Of a stretch of DNA of 64,000 nt, positions 36,243 to 46,846 are shown in pieces. Made by a program: the position numbers and the translations under genes. Origin of the DNA: Corynebacterium sp. 13CS0277. Lineage in GTDB: Bacteria; Actinomycetota; Actinomycetes; Mycobacteriales; Mycobacteriaceae. Numbering within the stretch: the stretch's first letter is position 1; the number at the start of each line of letters is the position of its first letter. The notes under the pieces were generated by a model that was not told the origin of the DNA, did not search any database, and was given only the letters and a program-made list of their open reading frames with translations. Where the stretch lies: assembly GCF_002994655.1 (NCBI RefSeq), contig NZ_PPDL01000002.1, positions 1 to 64,000 on the forward strand. The letters are read 5' to 3'.

Positions 36243-36461
36243 ATGACTCCCCACGAACTGCGTTCCTCCGTCACTTCCATCCTCGGCGTCGACGACATCG
36301 ACCCCACGATCCCGCTCACCGACCAGGGGCTCGACAGCGTCCGGCTCATCACCCTGGTGGAAACCTGGCGTGAGCAGGGCACCGAGGTCGACTTCTTCAC
36401 CATTGCGTCCTTGCCGACTCTCAACGACTGGGAGGCACTGATCTGCGGCGGTCAGTCCTAA
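36243..36461 (+). CDS. Free-standing aryl carrier protein
   Basis: A 72-residue carrier protein with the phosphopantetheine Ser in D-Q-G-L-D-S-V-R-L. The size matches one carrier domain, and the sequence corresponds to the C-terminal carrier half of EntB/DhbB, which the isochorismatase of this operon lacks. It should accept DHB from the AMP ligase and present it to the condensation domain of the next gene. Its stop overlaps the ATG of the EntF-like gene (TAATG), implying coupled translation in matched amounts. A gap of 285 nt with no gene precedes it; its last 60 bases are pyrimidine-rich, and the Shine-Dalgarno sequence (GAAGGG) is about 15 nt away. Confidence 0.9.
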   Translation: MTPHELRSSVTSILGVDDIDPTIPLTDQGLDSVRLITLVETWREQGTEVDFFTIASLPTLNDWEALICGGQS

Positions 36462-39400
36462 TGCGGCTCAACGACTGCCAGGCCTCTGTCTGGCTGGCCC
36501 AGTCGCTCCAGCCCGCGAGTGCGGCGTTCGCCTGCGCGGAGCGCGTCACCCTGCCCGAGGGCTTACAGGAATCCTTCCTGCGGGAGGCCATCGAGACCTG
36601 CCAGGCACAGGTACCGGCCCTGTGCGGGCGGTATACGGCCGCAGGCTGTGAGCCCCACGCCGAGTGGTTGCACCTCGCGACCACCTCCAGCACGGGTCGC
36701 GCGTTGGAGGAGGAGATCGACGACTTTCTCGTGCACAGCCCCACCCACCACGCAGGCGCTGAGACGCCCCTGGTGCTGCAGGGCGAGGATGTGTGCGCCC
36801 ACCTGCTGGGGGACGGCGTGTGGGTGATTCGCGCCCACCACATCGCGGTCGATGGTTTCGTCATGTTCCTGTTCATCGGCTGGGTGCTGCGCACAGCTCA
36901 CGCCCTGCAAACAGGTGGTGCGCTGCCGCCGTATCCTTTCGCCGCACCCGAGGAGGATGCGGGTGCCGACAGCGCTGCCGACAGCGCTGCGGCCGACACC
37001 ACTGCGGCGGCGGCCGTGCCCTCGGAGCTGGCGGCGGCGTGGATCGCGCGCGGCGTCGGCGAGCAGGCGCCGCCGGTGTTGGCGGGGCCGCACCCCACGG
37101 GCGGCGACTGTGTGAGCGTGCGCAGCACCCACCCGCTGCCCGGCGGGGTGGACCTGGGGCTGCTGGCCGGCGTGGTCGCCGACTACGCCCGCAGTTTCAC
37201 CCTCCACGAGGGCGCCTGGGCATTGGGCATGCCGCAGATGAACCGGCCGCTGGGCACGAAGCCGGTCGCGGCACCCCAGGTCACGGTCGCCCCGGTGGTC
37301 TGCCTCGATGGGCCCTGGTCCCCGGAGGCCACCGGCCACTACGAGGAGGCCATCTCCTGGGCGCGGGCCGCGGGCGCGGTGCCGATTGAGCAGCTCCGGG
37401 CGGAGCTGCCGCGCAGCACCCCCGCCCAGCCGCTCACCGGCCCGAGCATGAACCTCAGGCCGTTCCCGCCGACGGTGCCGCTGCCCGGGCTGGGGGTCGC
37501 CACCATCGCCACCCTGTCCGTGGGGCCCGTCGCCGACGTGGAGATCATCTGCCAGACCGGTGCGAGCGGGCAGAAAGAACTGTTCCTCATCAGCCAGACG
37601 ACCCGGGCGGGGCGTGCCGCCCGGCAGGAGCTCCTCGACGCCCATGCTGCCCGCTTGGCGGGGATGCTCGCGCAGGCTGCTGAAGGTGCCGAACTGCTGC
37701 AGGCAACAACCCGTGCCGATCGGGAACTCCTCGCCGCCACCTGCGGGGAGGACCGGGCGCCGGAGTGTGTGACGCTGCCACAGATGTTCGCCGCACAGCG
37801 GGCGCAGATGCGCGCCGCGTCCCTCGAGGACAACCCGCTGTTGTTCTTCGACGGCACCTGGATTAGCCGCGGCGACACCACCCACCTCGTGGAGCGCTAC
37901 GCCGCCGCCTTCGCGGCCGCGGGCCTGACCCCCGGGGATCGGGTGGCGGTGATGCTGCCGCGCAGCCCCGCACTCATGCTGGCGGTGGCGGCGGCCGCCG
38001 CCTGCGGCATCGCCTGGGTGCCCGTCGACCCGGAGTTGCCCGCCGCCCGCATCGAGCACATGGCGCGCACGACCCAGCCCGGGGCGTGGATCCTCGCCGC
38101 GAGCGACACCCCGGGTACGGCAGAGGATGCCTTCGGCGGCTCCGGATCCCACGCGGGTGACACCATCACCACCTGTGGGATAAGCGTGCCGGCCCTGCGG
38201 GTCGGGGTGTCGAGCTTCGACCTTGGGTTGCCGGCACCGACCGCGGCGGGGGCGGACCTGCTGGCGGCCGCGGTCGCGCAGGTCGGTGCGAATGATGAGG
38301 CCTACGTGCTGTTTACCTCCGGGTCGACGGGCCTGCCCAAGGGCGTCAGCGTCGGCCAGGAAGCAATCGCCAACCGGATTTCCTGGCAGGCGGAGATGCT
38401 CGGGGAGGCAGTGCTCATGCAGAAAACCTCCTGCGTGTTCGACGTGTCCGTGTGGGAGCTGCTCTCCGCGACGTCGCTGGGGATACCCACCGCGATTGCC
38501 CCGCCGCAGGCCCACAAAGACCCGGTGGAACTTGCCCGCGCCATCGACGCCGCCGGGGTCACCGTGTGCCACTTCGTGCCCAGCGCGCTCAGCGTCGCGC
38601 TGAGCGTGTGGCGCGAGAACGCGCCTGCACGCCTGCGCACGGTCGTGACCTCCGGGGAGGCCCTGGAGCGCGCCCAGGTCGATGCTGTCGCGGAGATCCT
38701 CGGCGCACGGACGCTGAACTTCTACGGCCCGACGGAAGCCGCCATCGACGTCACCGCCGCCTGGGCGGACGACAGCACCGGCGCGGTCCCCATCGGGCGG
38801 GCCGTGTGGCGCACCAGCGCCCTCGTCGTCGACGACGAGTGGCGGCTCACCCCACCCGGCGGCCTCGGCCGCCTCATCCTCGGCGGGGTGCAGGTCGCCC
38901 GCGGCTACGTGGGCGACCCCGACCGCACCGACGCGGTGTTCCGCGAGGACCCGATCGTCGGTGCGCCCGCCTGGGCGCGCGGCCGCTTCTACGACACTGG
39001 TGACCTGGCCAGCCTGCACGGCGGGGAGCTCTACTACGGCGGCCGCCGCGACGGGCAGGTCAAGCTGCGCGGGCAGCGCCTCGAGACCGGAGAGATTGCC
39101 GCCCAGGCGCGCGCCGCGGGCGGCGTCGCCGACGCCGTCGTCGTCGTCCGCGACTTCGCCGGGCAGCAGCACATCTGCGCCTACATCGTGCCCACGGACA
39201 CCTCCGCCTGCGCGGATGCGGACGCAGCACGAGGCCTGGTGGCGGGGGTGCGGGAACAGCTGGCCGCCACCCTGCCGGAGTACATGCTGCCCAGCGTCGT
39301 GGATCTCATTGCCTCCGTGCCGCTGACGGTCAGCGGCAAACTCGACCGGGCAGCGTTGCCGCCCCTGGACGACGCCTTCGCGGCCGACGGTGCGGGCGCC

Positions 39401-40450
39401 TGTACTGCCGGTCGTGCGGATGCTGGGGAGGCGGTGGATTCCCCGCAGCTGGCCATCATCTGCGGGGCGCTCGCCCAGAGGCTCGCCCGGGAGACCATGC
39501 CCCCGGAGGCGAACTTCTTCGACGCCGGCGGTACCTCGCTCACCGCAGTCCAGCTCGCCGGGGACCTCAGCCGGCTACTCGGGACGACGGTGGCCGCCGC
39601 CGACATCTTCGCCCACCCCACCGCCCGCGCCCTCGCGGCGCACCTCGCGCGCGGCGGCGACGGCTGGTCCACGGCCGCAGCCGAGACCCTCCTGCTGCGG
39701 GCAGCGGACACCCCGCCCACCGGCCGGCCGGTGGTGTGCCTCTACCCCGCCGGCGGGCTGGGCTGGGCGTACGCCGGCCTGGTGCCGCACGTGCCCGCCG
39801 GGCGGGCCGTGCTCGCCCTGCAGGCCCCCGGCATGGTGGGCGATGCCGCGCCGGCCGCCAGCATCCACGCCGCGGCGGCCGCCGCCTGGGAGCGCATCGA
39901 CGAGACCTTTGGGGCGGATGCGGCCGTCGATATTGTCGGCTGGTCGGTCGGCGGTGTCATCGCCCAGGACATGGCCGCCCACCGCCCGGCGCGCACCGGC
40001 ACTCTGGTGTTGCTGGACGCCTACCCCGCCACCGTGTGGGAGGACGTGCCGGCACCGGAGGGCCCTGAGCTCATCCGGGGTGTGCTCGCCATGGCGGGTA
40101 TTGAGCAGGAGTGCGAAGACCCCGCCGAGGCTGCGGCGCTGCTCGCCGAGGCGCCGGGCGTGTTCGCGGCCTTCCCCACGGAGCGCATCACCACGATCTT
40201 GGAGCTCATCTGGCACCACGCGCAGATCATGCGGGAGCACCGCACCCGCCCAGCTGACATCACGGCCCACATGGTGCAAGCGGAGCGGAACCCGCAGGCG
40301 ATGGACCCGCACGCCTGGGTGGGCTTCGTCGACGAGCTGCTCGTGCACCCGATGCCGGTGGATCACCCCGGTATGGTCTCACCGGAAGTGTTTCGTCTCG
40401 TCGGTTCCCTCCTGGGAAACACCACCGACGCACCGGCACTCGACGGATAA
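36461..40450 (+). CDS. entF: EntF-like NRPS (C-A-PCP-TE), serine-activating
   Basis: A 1329-residue synthetase with the domain order and length of enterobactin synthase component F. The condensation domain (about 1-430) has H-H-I-A-V-D-G. The adenylation domain (about 440-985) has FTSGSTGLPKG, F-D-V-S-V-W-E, Y-D-T-G-D-L and S-G-K-L-D. Its pocket read by eye is D-V-W-H-V-S-F-I-D, close to the serine code D-V-W-H-F-S-L-V-D. The carrier (about 1005-1070) has G-G-T-S-L. The thioesterase (about 1085-1329) has the nucleophile in G-W-S-V-G-G. With the ligase and free carrier it should join DHB to Ser and, through the thioesterase, form a cyclic or linear oligomer such as enterobactin. Product identity is inferred. 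It ends the operon, followed by a hairpin. Confidence 0.93.
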   Translation: MRLNDCQASVWLAQSLQPASAAFACAERVTLPEGLQESFLREAIETCQAQVPALCGRYTAAGCEPHAEWLHLATTSSTGRALEEEIDDFLVHSPTHHAGAETPLVLQGEDVCAHLLGDGVWVIRAHHIAVDGFVMFLFIGWVLRTAHALQTGGALPPYPFAAPEEDAGADSAADSAAADTTAAAAVPSELAAAWIARGVGEQAPPVLAGPHPTGGDCVSVRSTHPLPGGVDLGLLAGVVADYARSFTLHEGAWALGMPQMNRPLGTKPVAAPQVTVAPVVCLDGPWSPEATGHYEEAISWARAAGAVPIEQLRAELPRSTPAQPLTGPSMNLRPFPPTVPLPGLGVATIATLSVGPVADVEIICQTGASGQKELFLISQTTRAGRAARQELLDAHAARLAGMLAQAAEGAELLQATTRADRELLAATCGEDRAPECVTLPQMFAAQRAQMRAASLEDNPLLFFDGTWISRGDTTHLVERYAAAFAAAGLTPGDRVAVMLPRSPALMLAVAAAAACGIAWVPVDPELPAARIEHMARTTQPGAWILAASDTPGTAEDAFGGSGSHAGDTITTCGISVPALRVGVSSFDLGLPAPTAAGADLLAAAVAQVGANDEAYVLFTSGSTGLPKGVSVGQEAIANRISWQAEMLGEAVLMQKTSCVFDVSVWELLSATSLGIPTAIAPPQAHKDPVELARAIDAAGVTVCHFVPSALSVALSVWRENAPARLRTVVTSGEALERAQVDAVAEILGARTLNFYGPTEAAIDVTAAWADDSTGAVPIGRAVWRTSALVVDDEWRLTPPGGLGRLILGGVQVARGYVGDPDRTDAVFREDPIVGAPAWARGRFYDTGDLASLHGGELYYGGRRDGQVKLRGQRLETGEIAAQARAAGGVADAVVVVRDFAGQQHICAYIVPTDTSACADADAARGLVAGVREQLAATLPEYMLPSVVDLIASVPLTVSGKLDRAALPPLDDAFAADGAGACTAGRADAGEAVDSPQLAIICGALAQRLARETMPPEANFFDAGGTSLTAVQLAGDLSRLLGTTVAAADIFAHPTARALAAHLARGGDGWSTAAAETLLLRAADTPPTGRPVVCLYPAGGLGWAYAGLVPHVPAGRAVLALQAPGMVGDAAPAASIHAAAAAAWERIDETFGADAAVDIVGWSVGGVIAQDMAAHRPARTGTLVLLDAYPATVWEDVPAPEGPELIRGVLAMAGIEQECEDPAEAAALLAEAPGVFAAFPTERITTILELIWHHAQIMREHRTRPADITAHMVQAERNPQAMDPHAWVGFVDELLVHPMPVDHPGMVSPEVFRLVGSLLGNTTDAPALDG

Positions 40451-40461
40451 CACCCCGGCGA

Positions 40462-40488
40462 AACACCCCGGTGCTGACCCGGGGTGTT
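40462..40488 (+). terminator. Hairpin after the EntF-like gene
   Basis: A perfect 10-bp stem (AACACCCCGG with its complement) and a 7-nt loop, beginning 11 nt after the stop codon. The left arm is also repeated directly at 40449-40458 across the stop. No T-run follows. Confidence 0.6.
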
Positions 40489-40535
40489 CTGCGCGCGGTA
40501 GTGCCGCACGGGAGGACGCGATCGCATATCCCACC

Positions 40536-40572
40536 CACCCCCGACCCGCCACTGCTGTGGCAGGCGGGGGTG
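40536..40572 (-). terminator. Hairpin downstream of the small membrane protein gene
   Basis: CACCCCCG (40536-40543) pairs with CGGGGGTG (40565-40572), with further partial pairing inside. It lies 38 nt after the stop of the leftward gene and between two convergent genes, so it may serve both directions. Confidence 0.45.
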
Positions 40573-40610
40573 TTGGGCGTGGGGTACACGCGGTGGCGCG
40601 CTGTGCTGCG

Positions 40611-40883
40611 TTAGGGGGCGAAGCCGAGCAGGAAGAACGCCAGGTAGATGTACGTGCCGAGCACGAACACGCCGAGGATGAGCAGCAGCCAGCTGCGCAG
40701 CCGGATCGCGCTGGCGACGACGCCCAAGCCGCCGCAGGTGGTGAACCAGAAGATGAGCGTGCCCTGGGCACCAATCCAGGAATCCACCACGAGGATGCTC
40801 GGGAGGGCGAGGATGATGAACCAGGCTGCGGCCACCCAGCCCGCGGGCGTGCGCGCACCGTAGAAACTCCAGGAGCGGGTCAT
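40611..40883 (-). CDS. Small membrane protein (hypothetical)
   Basis: A 90-residue protein from ATG 40883, which has a good GGAGG 5 nt upstream; a much longer open frame upstream is not used. It has three hydrophobic segments: about residues 13-32 (W-V-A-A-A-W-F-I-I-L-A-L-P-S-I), 41-60 and 66-86 (L-L-L-I-L-G-V-F-V-L-G-T-Y-I-Y). Short polar loops separate them. I do not recognise a family. It is convergent with the DHB operon and divergent from the TetR gene, so its link to either is unclear. Its leader carries an 11-bp hairpin (40937-40958) with a run of eight T just upstream of it on the transcribed strand. Confidence 0.7.
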   Translation of the reverse strand: MTRSWSFYGARTPAGWVAAAWFIILALPSILVVDSWIGAQGTLIFWFTTCGGLGVVASAIRLRSWLLLILGVFVLGTYIYLAFFLLGFAP

Positions 40884-41382
40884 GACAACCTCCGATCGTT
40901 GCCCCCGCAGAGGCCGCGGTGCGCGGCCACCTCGGCCCCGGGGCACGTGCCTCGGGGGCGAAAAAAAAGGGGGCGAGTGGTTTTCTCTCGAAGCGATGGG
41001 TGTACCCCCACCATAGACCGGCGGCGGTGCCCACCGCCGGGGTTTACCCCTGTCATCCTCCCCCGGCACCCCTGCAGCAGTGAGGTGGGTTGCAGTGCGA
41101 TAACACCTCCCTTGTGCCCTGCGCGGCGCGGAATGTGGGGGTACTGCGTGCGGCGGGCCACCGCGCCCGCGCGCACACGCGCCGCCGCATTCCCACTGTG
41201 TGTTTATGTCCGGACAGTTCGCGAAGCGGACATTGGTGACGCATCCCTGGGCGCGCGGGCAGGGCAGGTGGATGCGTGGAATTTCTTGGAATGCGGGCCG
41301 TTGTAACTGCTCGTGGGACTTTTGCCCCACACTGTGGGCGCCATCGCCCCACGCCCACAGAATCGGACAGAACCACAGATAA
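40884..41382. other. Intergenic region with several palindromes
   Basis: About 500 bases without a gene. It contains a hairpin (40937-40958, GGCACGTGCC core) next to an A8 run, the perfect palindrome TGTCCGGACA (41207-41216), the palindrome TTCGCGAA (41218-41225) and a second CGGACA copy at 41227. These look like operator elements, but I cannot name the regulator. The right end leads into the tetR promoter. Confidence 0.45.
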
Positions 41383-41427
41383 TGCACTAGGTGCAAGTTT
41401 GCGCGCCGTGCATTTTTGCACTAGGTT
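41383..41427 (+). promoter_or_regulatory. tetR promoter with repeated palindromic operators
   Basis: TGCACTAGGTGCA (41383-41395) is a near-perfect palindrome. GTGCA-TTTT-TGCAC (41408-41421) is a second inverted repeat, and TGCACTAGGT recurs at 41417. They flank or overlap a promoter with -35 TTGCGC (41399-41404), a 17-bp spacer and -10 TAGGTT (41422-41427). The start codon GTG lies 8 nt after the -10, so the mRNA is probably leaderless. This is the layout expected for autorepression by the TetR protein. Confidence 0.65.
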
Positions 41428-41435
41428 TACCGACC

Positions 41436-42080
41436 GTGACTCCTGATGCACTCCCCTTGCGCGAAGCCAAGCGCCGCGCCACCCTCGCCGCGATCGAAGA
41501 CCACGCCACCCGCCTGGTCGAAGAACACGGCTTCGACGCGGTGACCGTGGAAGACATCTGCACGGCGGCGGGGATCTCCAAGCGCACGTTTTTTAACTAC
41601 GTCGACAACAAAGAAACCGCGGTCCTCGGCCCCGTGCCCACCCTCCTTGATGAGGACGGCACCGCCGCCTTCGTCGCCACCACCCACACCCCGCTCCTGC
41701 CATCCCTGGTGGACCTGGTGCTGGACAACTTCATCGCCGGACACGGCAACACCTCCACCACCGTGTGGAAACGCCGCAAAGCGATTCTCAGCTCCGTGCC
41801 CCAGCTGGCGACCGCCCGGATGAAGCACTTCATCTCCGCGCACTTGGCCTACCGGCACGCCCTCGACCTGTACTTCCAGGCCCACCCCAACCAGCGCCTC
41901 CTCACCGATGTGTCCACCAGTGCCGAGGCCGACACCTGCATGATGCTCGTGACCTCCTGCCTGGAGCTCGGACTGCACCGCTGGGCGGAGGGCGAGGACG
42001 AATCCGACGATTCGCTGCGCCGGGCCTGCCACGCCTGCCTCGGCTACCTCGACACCATCACCAGCCGCGGCCGCACCTAG
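41436..42080 (+). CDS. TetR family transcriptional regulator
   Basis: A regulator of 214 residues from GTG 41436. The N-terminal helix-turn-helix is typical of TetR proteins: A-T-R-L-V-E-E-H-G-F-D-A-V-T-V-E-D-I, then A-G-I-S-K-R-T-F-F-N-Y-V-D-N-K-E. The C-terminal ligand domain is divergent and names no ligand. I prefer the GTG over an upstream ATG because a -10 box sits 8 nt before it and the upstream codons overlap the operator. It precedes two MFS exporter genes on the same strand, separated from the first by 226 nt. It probably represses itself and these exporters and releases on binding their substrate. Confidence 0.88.
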   Translation: MTPDALPLREAKRRATLAAIEDHATRLVEEHGFDAVTVEDICTAAGISKRTFFNYVDNKETAVLGPVPTLLDEDGTAAFVATTHTPLLPSLVDLVLDNFIAGHGNTSTTVWKRRKAILSSVPQLATARMKHFISAHLAYRHALDLYFQAHPNQRLLTDVSTSAEADTCMMLVTSCLELGLHRWAEGEDESDDSLRRACHACLGYLDTITSRGRT

Positions 42081-42306
42081 CTCGCAGGCAGCCGTCCGCG
42101 TTCTCCCCCTTTTCTCCTCTTCCCACCCCCTTTTCTTCCTGCCTCTTTCTGCCTTTTCTGTTCTTCTTTCTTCTCTTTCTTCCTTCTTTCCGCGAGAACC
42201 CCGTGCGCAGGCGCGCGGAAGAGAGAGCTTTTTTTCCTCCTTATTCACAGCCGGCCTGTGCAGCTTTTTTCCACACACGGCGCTTGAGTCGACCAAGGAT
42301 GACTAG
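42081..42306 (+). other. Pyrimidine-rich leader before the first MFS gene
   Basis: From about 42101 to 42191 the plus strand is almost pure C and T (about four purines in 91 bases). It is followed by a T-rich patch and the Shine-Dalgarno sequence AAGGA before ATG 42307. There is no gene. The RNA would be unstructured and C/U-rich. A very similar tract precedes the second MFS gene. Confidence 0.6.
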
Positions 42307-43911
42307 ATGACCACACCAGAATCCACCCCCACCGCACCCGCGGGTGCGGCGCGCACCGGCATGGTGCCGCCGCACGCCCCACAGCGCGACCCCGCGCAGG
42401 GCAGCGTGCGCCTCATTTTCGCCGCCCTCATCCTGACCATGCTCATGAGCTCCCTGGGGCAGATGATCTTCGCCACCGCCCTGCCGACCATCGTCGGTGA
42501 GCTCGGCGGGGTTAACCACATGACGTGGGTCATCACCGCGTTCCTGCTGGGGCAGACCATTGCCCTGCCGATCATGGGCTCCCTCGGCGACATGATGGGC
42601 CGCAAAGGCCTGTTCATGTTCTCCGTCGCCCTGTTCATGCTCGGCTCCCTGCTGGGCGGGCTAGCGACCTCCATGGCATGGCTCATCGTTGCCCGCGCCG
42701 TCCAAGGTGTTGCCGGCGGCGGCATGATGGTGCTCTCCCAGGCGATCATCGCCGACGTCGTGCCCGCCCGCGAACGCGGCCGCTACATGGGCATCATGGG
42801 CTCCGTCTTCGGCGTCTCCAGCGTGCTGGGCCCGGTGCTCGGCGGCTGGTTCACCGATGGTCCGGGCTGGCGCTGGGGCCTGTGGCTCAACATCCCCCTC
42901 GGCGCGGTGGCCCTGGCCGGCATTTTCTTCTTCCTGAAGCTGCCCCGCCGCAGCCGCGCCGGCCGTGCCGACTGGCGGGGCATGGCCACCATGGCGATCG
43001 CCACCTGCTGCCTCATCCTGGTCATCACCTGGGGCGGCAACGAATACCCCTGGACCGACGCCCACATTCTCGCACTGGCGGCAGGGGCCGTGATCTTCGG
43101 CGGGCTGTTCATCGCCGTCGAGCGCCGCGCCACCACCCCCATCATCCCCATCCAGCTGTTTAGGAACCGCAACTTCCTGCTCACCACGACCGCCGGCCTG
43201 TGCCTCGGCATCTTCATGTTCGGCGCCCTGGCCTACGTGCCGACCTACCTGCAGATGGTGCACTCCCTGACGCCTACGGCCGCGGGCCTGATGATGATCC
43301 CCATGATGGCAGGGCTCATGGGCACCTCCATCACCGTCGGCAACATTGTCAGCCGCACCGGGCGCTACAAGTGGTTCCCCGTCGCCGGCCTTCTCATCGT
43401 CACCATCGGCCTGGTGCTGCTCAGCCAGCTGCAGGCCACCTCCAGCCTGCTGCACGTCGGCGTGTGCCTGTTCGTCTTCGGTTTCGGCCTCGGCTGCGCG
43501 ATGCAGATCCTGGTGCTCATCGTGCAGAACTCCTTCCCCGTCACCATGGTCGGCACCGCCACCGCGGCGAACAACTTCTTCCGCCAGATTGGTTCCGCCA
43601 TCGGCTCCGCCTTCGTCGGCGGCGTGTTCGTCGCCAACCTGCAGCCGAAGCTGGCCGCCAGCCTGCCGGCCGCGATTGCCTCCCTCGGTGAGGCGGGCAA
43701 GCCGCTGGCGGAGCAGTTCGCCCACGATGGTTCCTCCCGACTCACGCCCGCCATGGTGGCCGACCTCCCGGAGCCGGTGCGCACCGCCATCGACGTGGCC
43801 TACAACGACGCGCTCACCCCGGTGTTCCTCATGCTGGTGCCGCTGAGCCTGCTGGCGGCCGCACTCCTCACCCGCGTGAGGGAAGACCGGCTCAAAGACA
43901 GCGTCGACTAG
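42307..43911 (+). CDS. MFS exporter, DHA2 family (14 TM), first copy
   Basis: A 534-residue proton-driven exporter. Motif A is G-D-M-M-G-R-K. The [13 protein letters not shown] segment and the motif C-like stretch V-L-G-P-V-L-G-G-W are typical of 14-helix DHA2 drug/siderophore exporters. Fourteen hydrophobic stretches can be followed along the sequence after a short Pro/Ala-rich cytoplasmic start. ATG 42307 has AAGGA 9-10 nt upstream. The downstream gene encodes a close paralogue. The position next to an enterobactin-like cluster, whose Gram-negative version uses the MFS pump EntS, suggests siderophore export. Control by the adjacent TetR and multidrug efflux are equally compatible. Confidence 0.9.
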   Translation: MTTPESTPTAPAGAARTGMVPPHAPQRDPAQGSVRLIFAALILTMLMSSLGQMIFATALPTIVGELGGVNHMTWVITAFLLGQTIALPIMGSLGDMMGRKGLFMFSVALFMLGSLLGGLATSMAWLIVARAVQGVAGGGMMVLSQAIIADVVPARERGRYMGIMGSVFGVSSVLGPVLGGWFTDGPGWRWGLWLNIPLGAVALAGIFFFLKLPRRSRAGRADWRGMATMAIATCCLILVITWGGNEYPWTDAHILALAAGAVIFGGLFIAVERRATTPIIPIQLFRNRNFLLTTTAGLCLGIFMFGALAYVPTYLQMVHSLTPTAAGLMMIPMMAGLMGTSITVGNIVSRTGRYKWFPVAGLLIVTIGLVLLSQLQATSSLLHVGVCLFVFGFGLGCAMQILVLIVQNSFPVTMVGTATAANNFFRQIGSAIGSAFVGGVFVANLQPKLAASLPAAIASLGEAGKPLAEQFAHDGSSRLTPAMVADLPEPVRTAIDVAYNDALTPVFLMLVPLSLLAAALLTRVREDRLKDSVD

Positions 43912-45818
<1,907 letters not shown>

Positions 45819-45896
45819 CGCCGCGCCCGGCCACGGGCATCCATCCGCCGCCTGTAGCCGCCATCTGCAGGTACCCAGTCCCGGGGAAGCACACCA

Positions 45897-45954
45897 CGAC
45901 CCCCTCGCCGCAACGCACCGCCACAGAACATGGCGTGCGTGGGCGAGGGGGTCG
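45897..45954. terminator. Strong hairpin terminator, probably bidirectional
   Basis: A perfect 13-bp stem (CGACCCCCTCGCC at 45897-45909 with 45942-45954), extended inward by a second paired block, then TTTCTC on the plus strand. It lies between the convergent second MFS gene and the acetyltransferase gene. Confidence 0.8.
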
Positions 45955-46029
45955 TTTCTCGCATCTGGCAGTAACAGGGGTGCCAAAGGATTGGGCGTGC
46001 GCTCAGGGGCGGGCCCGTGGAGGGGGTCT

Positions 46030-46596
46030 TTAGGCCTCGTGGGGGCCTTTGCCGTCCGGCTTCGGCAGGAGCTTCTCCCACACATCCGTATCCCGCCACT
46101 GGCCGGCCAACTCCCCGTAGGGCATCTTCGCCATGTGGCTGAAGGTGCCCACTTTCTCGAAACCACGGCTGGCGTGGAGAGCCGCAGAGCCTTCGTTTTC
46201 GGGGAAGATCCAGGAGTGGATGGCCCACTTGCCGAGCTCCTCGCAGGCCTCAATGAGGCGGTCGAGGAGAGCGCCAGCCACCCCACGGCCGCGGGCGGAG
46301 GGGTGAATGTAGATGGAGTCCTCCACCACCCCGTGGAACACCTCCCGCTGGCTCACAGGCGCGGCGGACACCCATCCCAACACCGTGGTGTTGTCGTGGG
46401 CCTCCACTGCGACGAAGACCGTGTCCATGATCTTCACGCTGCGGAACTTCTCCCAGCTGGGGGCGTGGCGCTCGAAGGTGGCGTGGCCGGTGTCGAGTCC
46501 GTGCTCGTAGATCTCCTTCACCTGGGCGTAGTCGGATTCCTCCAGGGGGCGGATCACGAAGGGCGTGGGGGCATCGGTGGATGACATGGTCGCCAT
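46030..46596 (-). CDS. GNAT family N-acetyltransferase
   Basis: A 188-residue acetyltransferase with the GNAT acetyl-CoA motif H-P-S-A-R-G-R-G-V-A-G-A-L-L. The blocks G-W-V-S-A-A-P-V-S and N-E-G-S-A-A-L-H-A-S-R-G-F resemble the phosphinothricin/methionine sulfoximine acetyltransferase subgroup (YncA/MnaT-like). These enzymes N-acetylate toxic amino acid analogues. Two in-frame ATGs (46596 and 46587) are possible and neither has a clear Shine-Dalgarno sequence. The gene is convergent with the MFS gene and probably monocistronic. The exact substrate cannot be read from sequence. Confidence 0.85.
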   Translation of the reverse strand: MATMSSTDAPTPFVIRPLEESDYAQVKEIYEHGLDTGHATFERHAPSWEKFRSVKIMDTVFVAVEAHDNTTVLGWVSAAPVSQREVFHGVVEDSIYIHPSARGRGVAGALLDRLIEACEELGKWAIHSWIFPENEGSAALHASRGFEKVGTFSHMAKMPYGELAGQWRDTDVWEKLLPKPDGKGPHEA

Positions 46597-46728
46597 TGTT
46601 GATGACTCGATGGTGTGCGTGCAAGGTTCTGTGAGAATTCTTCACCCACCCACCAGCACTTGAGCCACGCCACACCCACCCCGCAGTGAGCCGGGAGCGC
46701 GGGCGTGGGCACACCGTGAACATGCACA

Positions 46729-46785
46729 CACGCACGCCACCAGCTGCGGCGAGGATTCCTCGCGGCAGGCCTGGTGGCGTGCGTG
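46729..46785 (-). terminator. Long hairpin after the LGFP lipoprotein gene
   Basis: A perfect 15-bp stem (CACGCACGCCACCAG at 46729-46743 with 46771-46785) enclosing a second small hairpin (CGAGG-ATT-CCTCG). It lies about 60 nt after the stop of the leftward lipoprotein gene and in front of the acetyltransferase gene. Confidence 0.7.
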
Positions 46786-46846
46786 AGATGTGGGCGTCAA
46801 GCCCGTGTGTGGCCGCCCGCGTGGGCGAGCGACGTGCCTTGTGTGT

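Noticed and set aside
33072-36254. 1060-codon open frame on the minus strand opposite entC and entE
   Set aside because: Antisense shadow of two well-identified enzymes; composition is artefactual.
36563-39172. Long minus-strand frame opposite the EntF-like gene
   Set aside because: Antisense shadow; all family motifs are on the plus strand.
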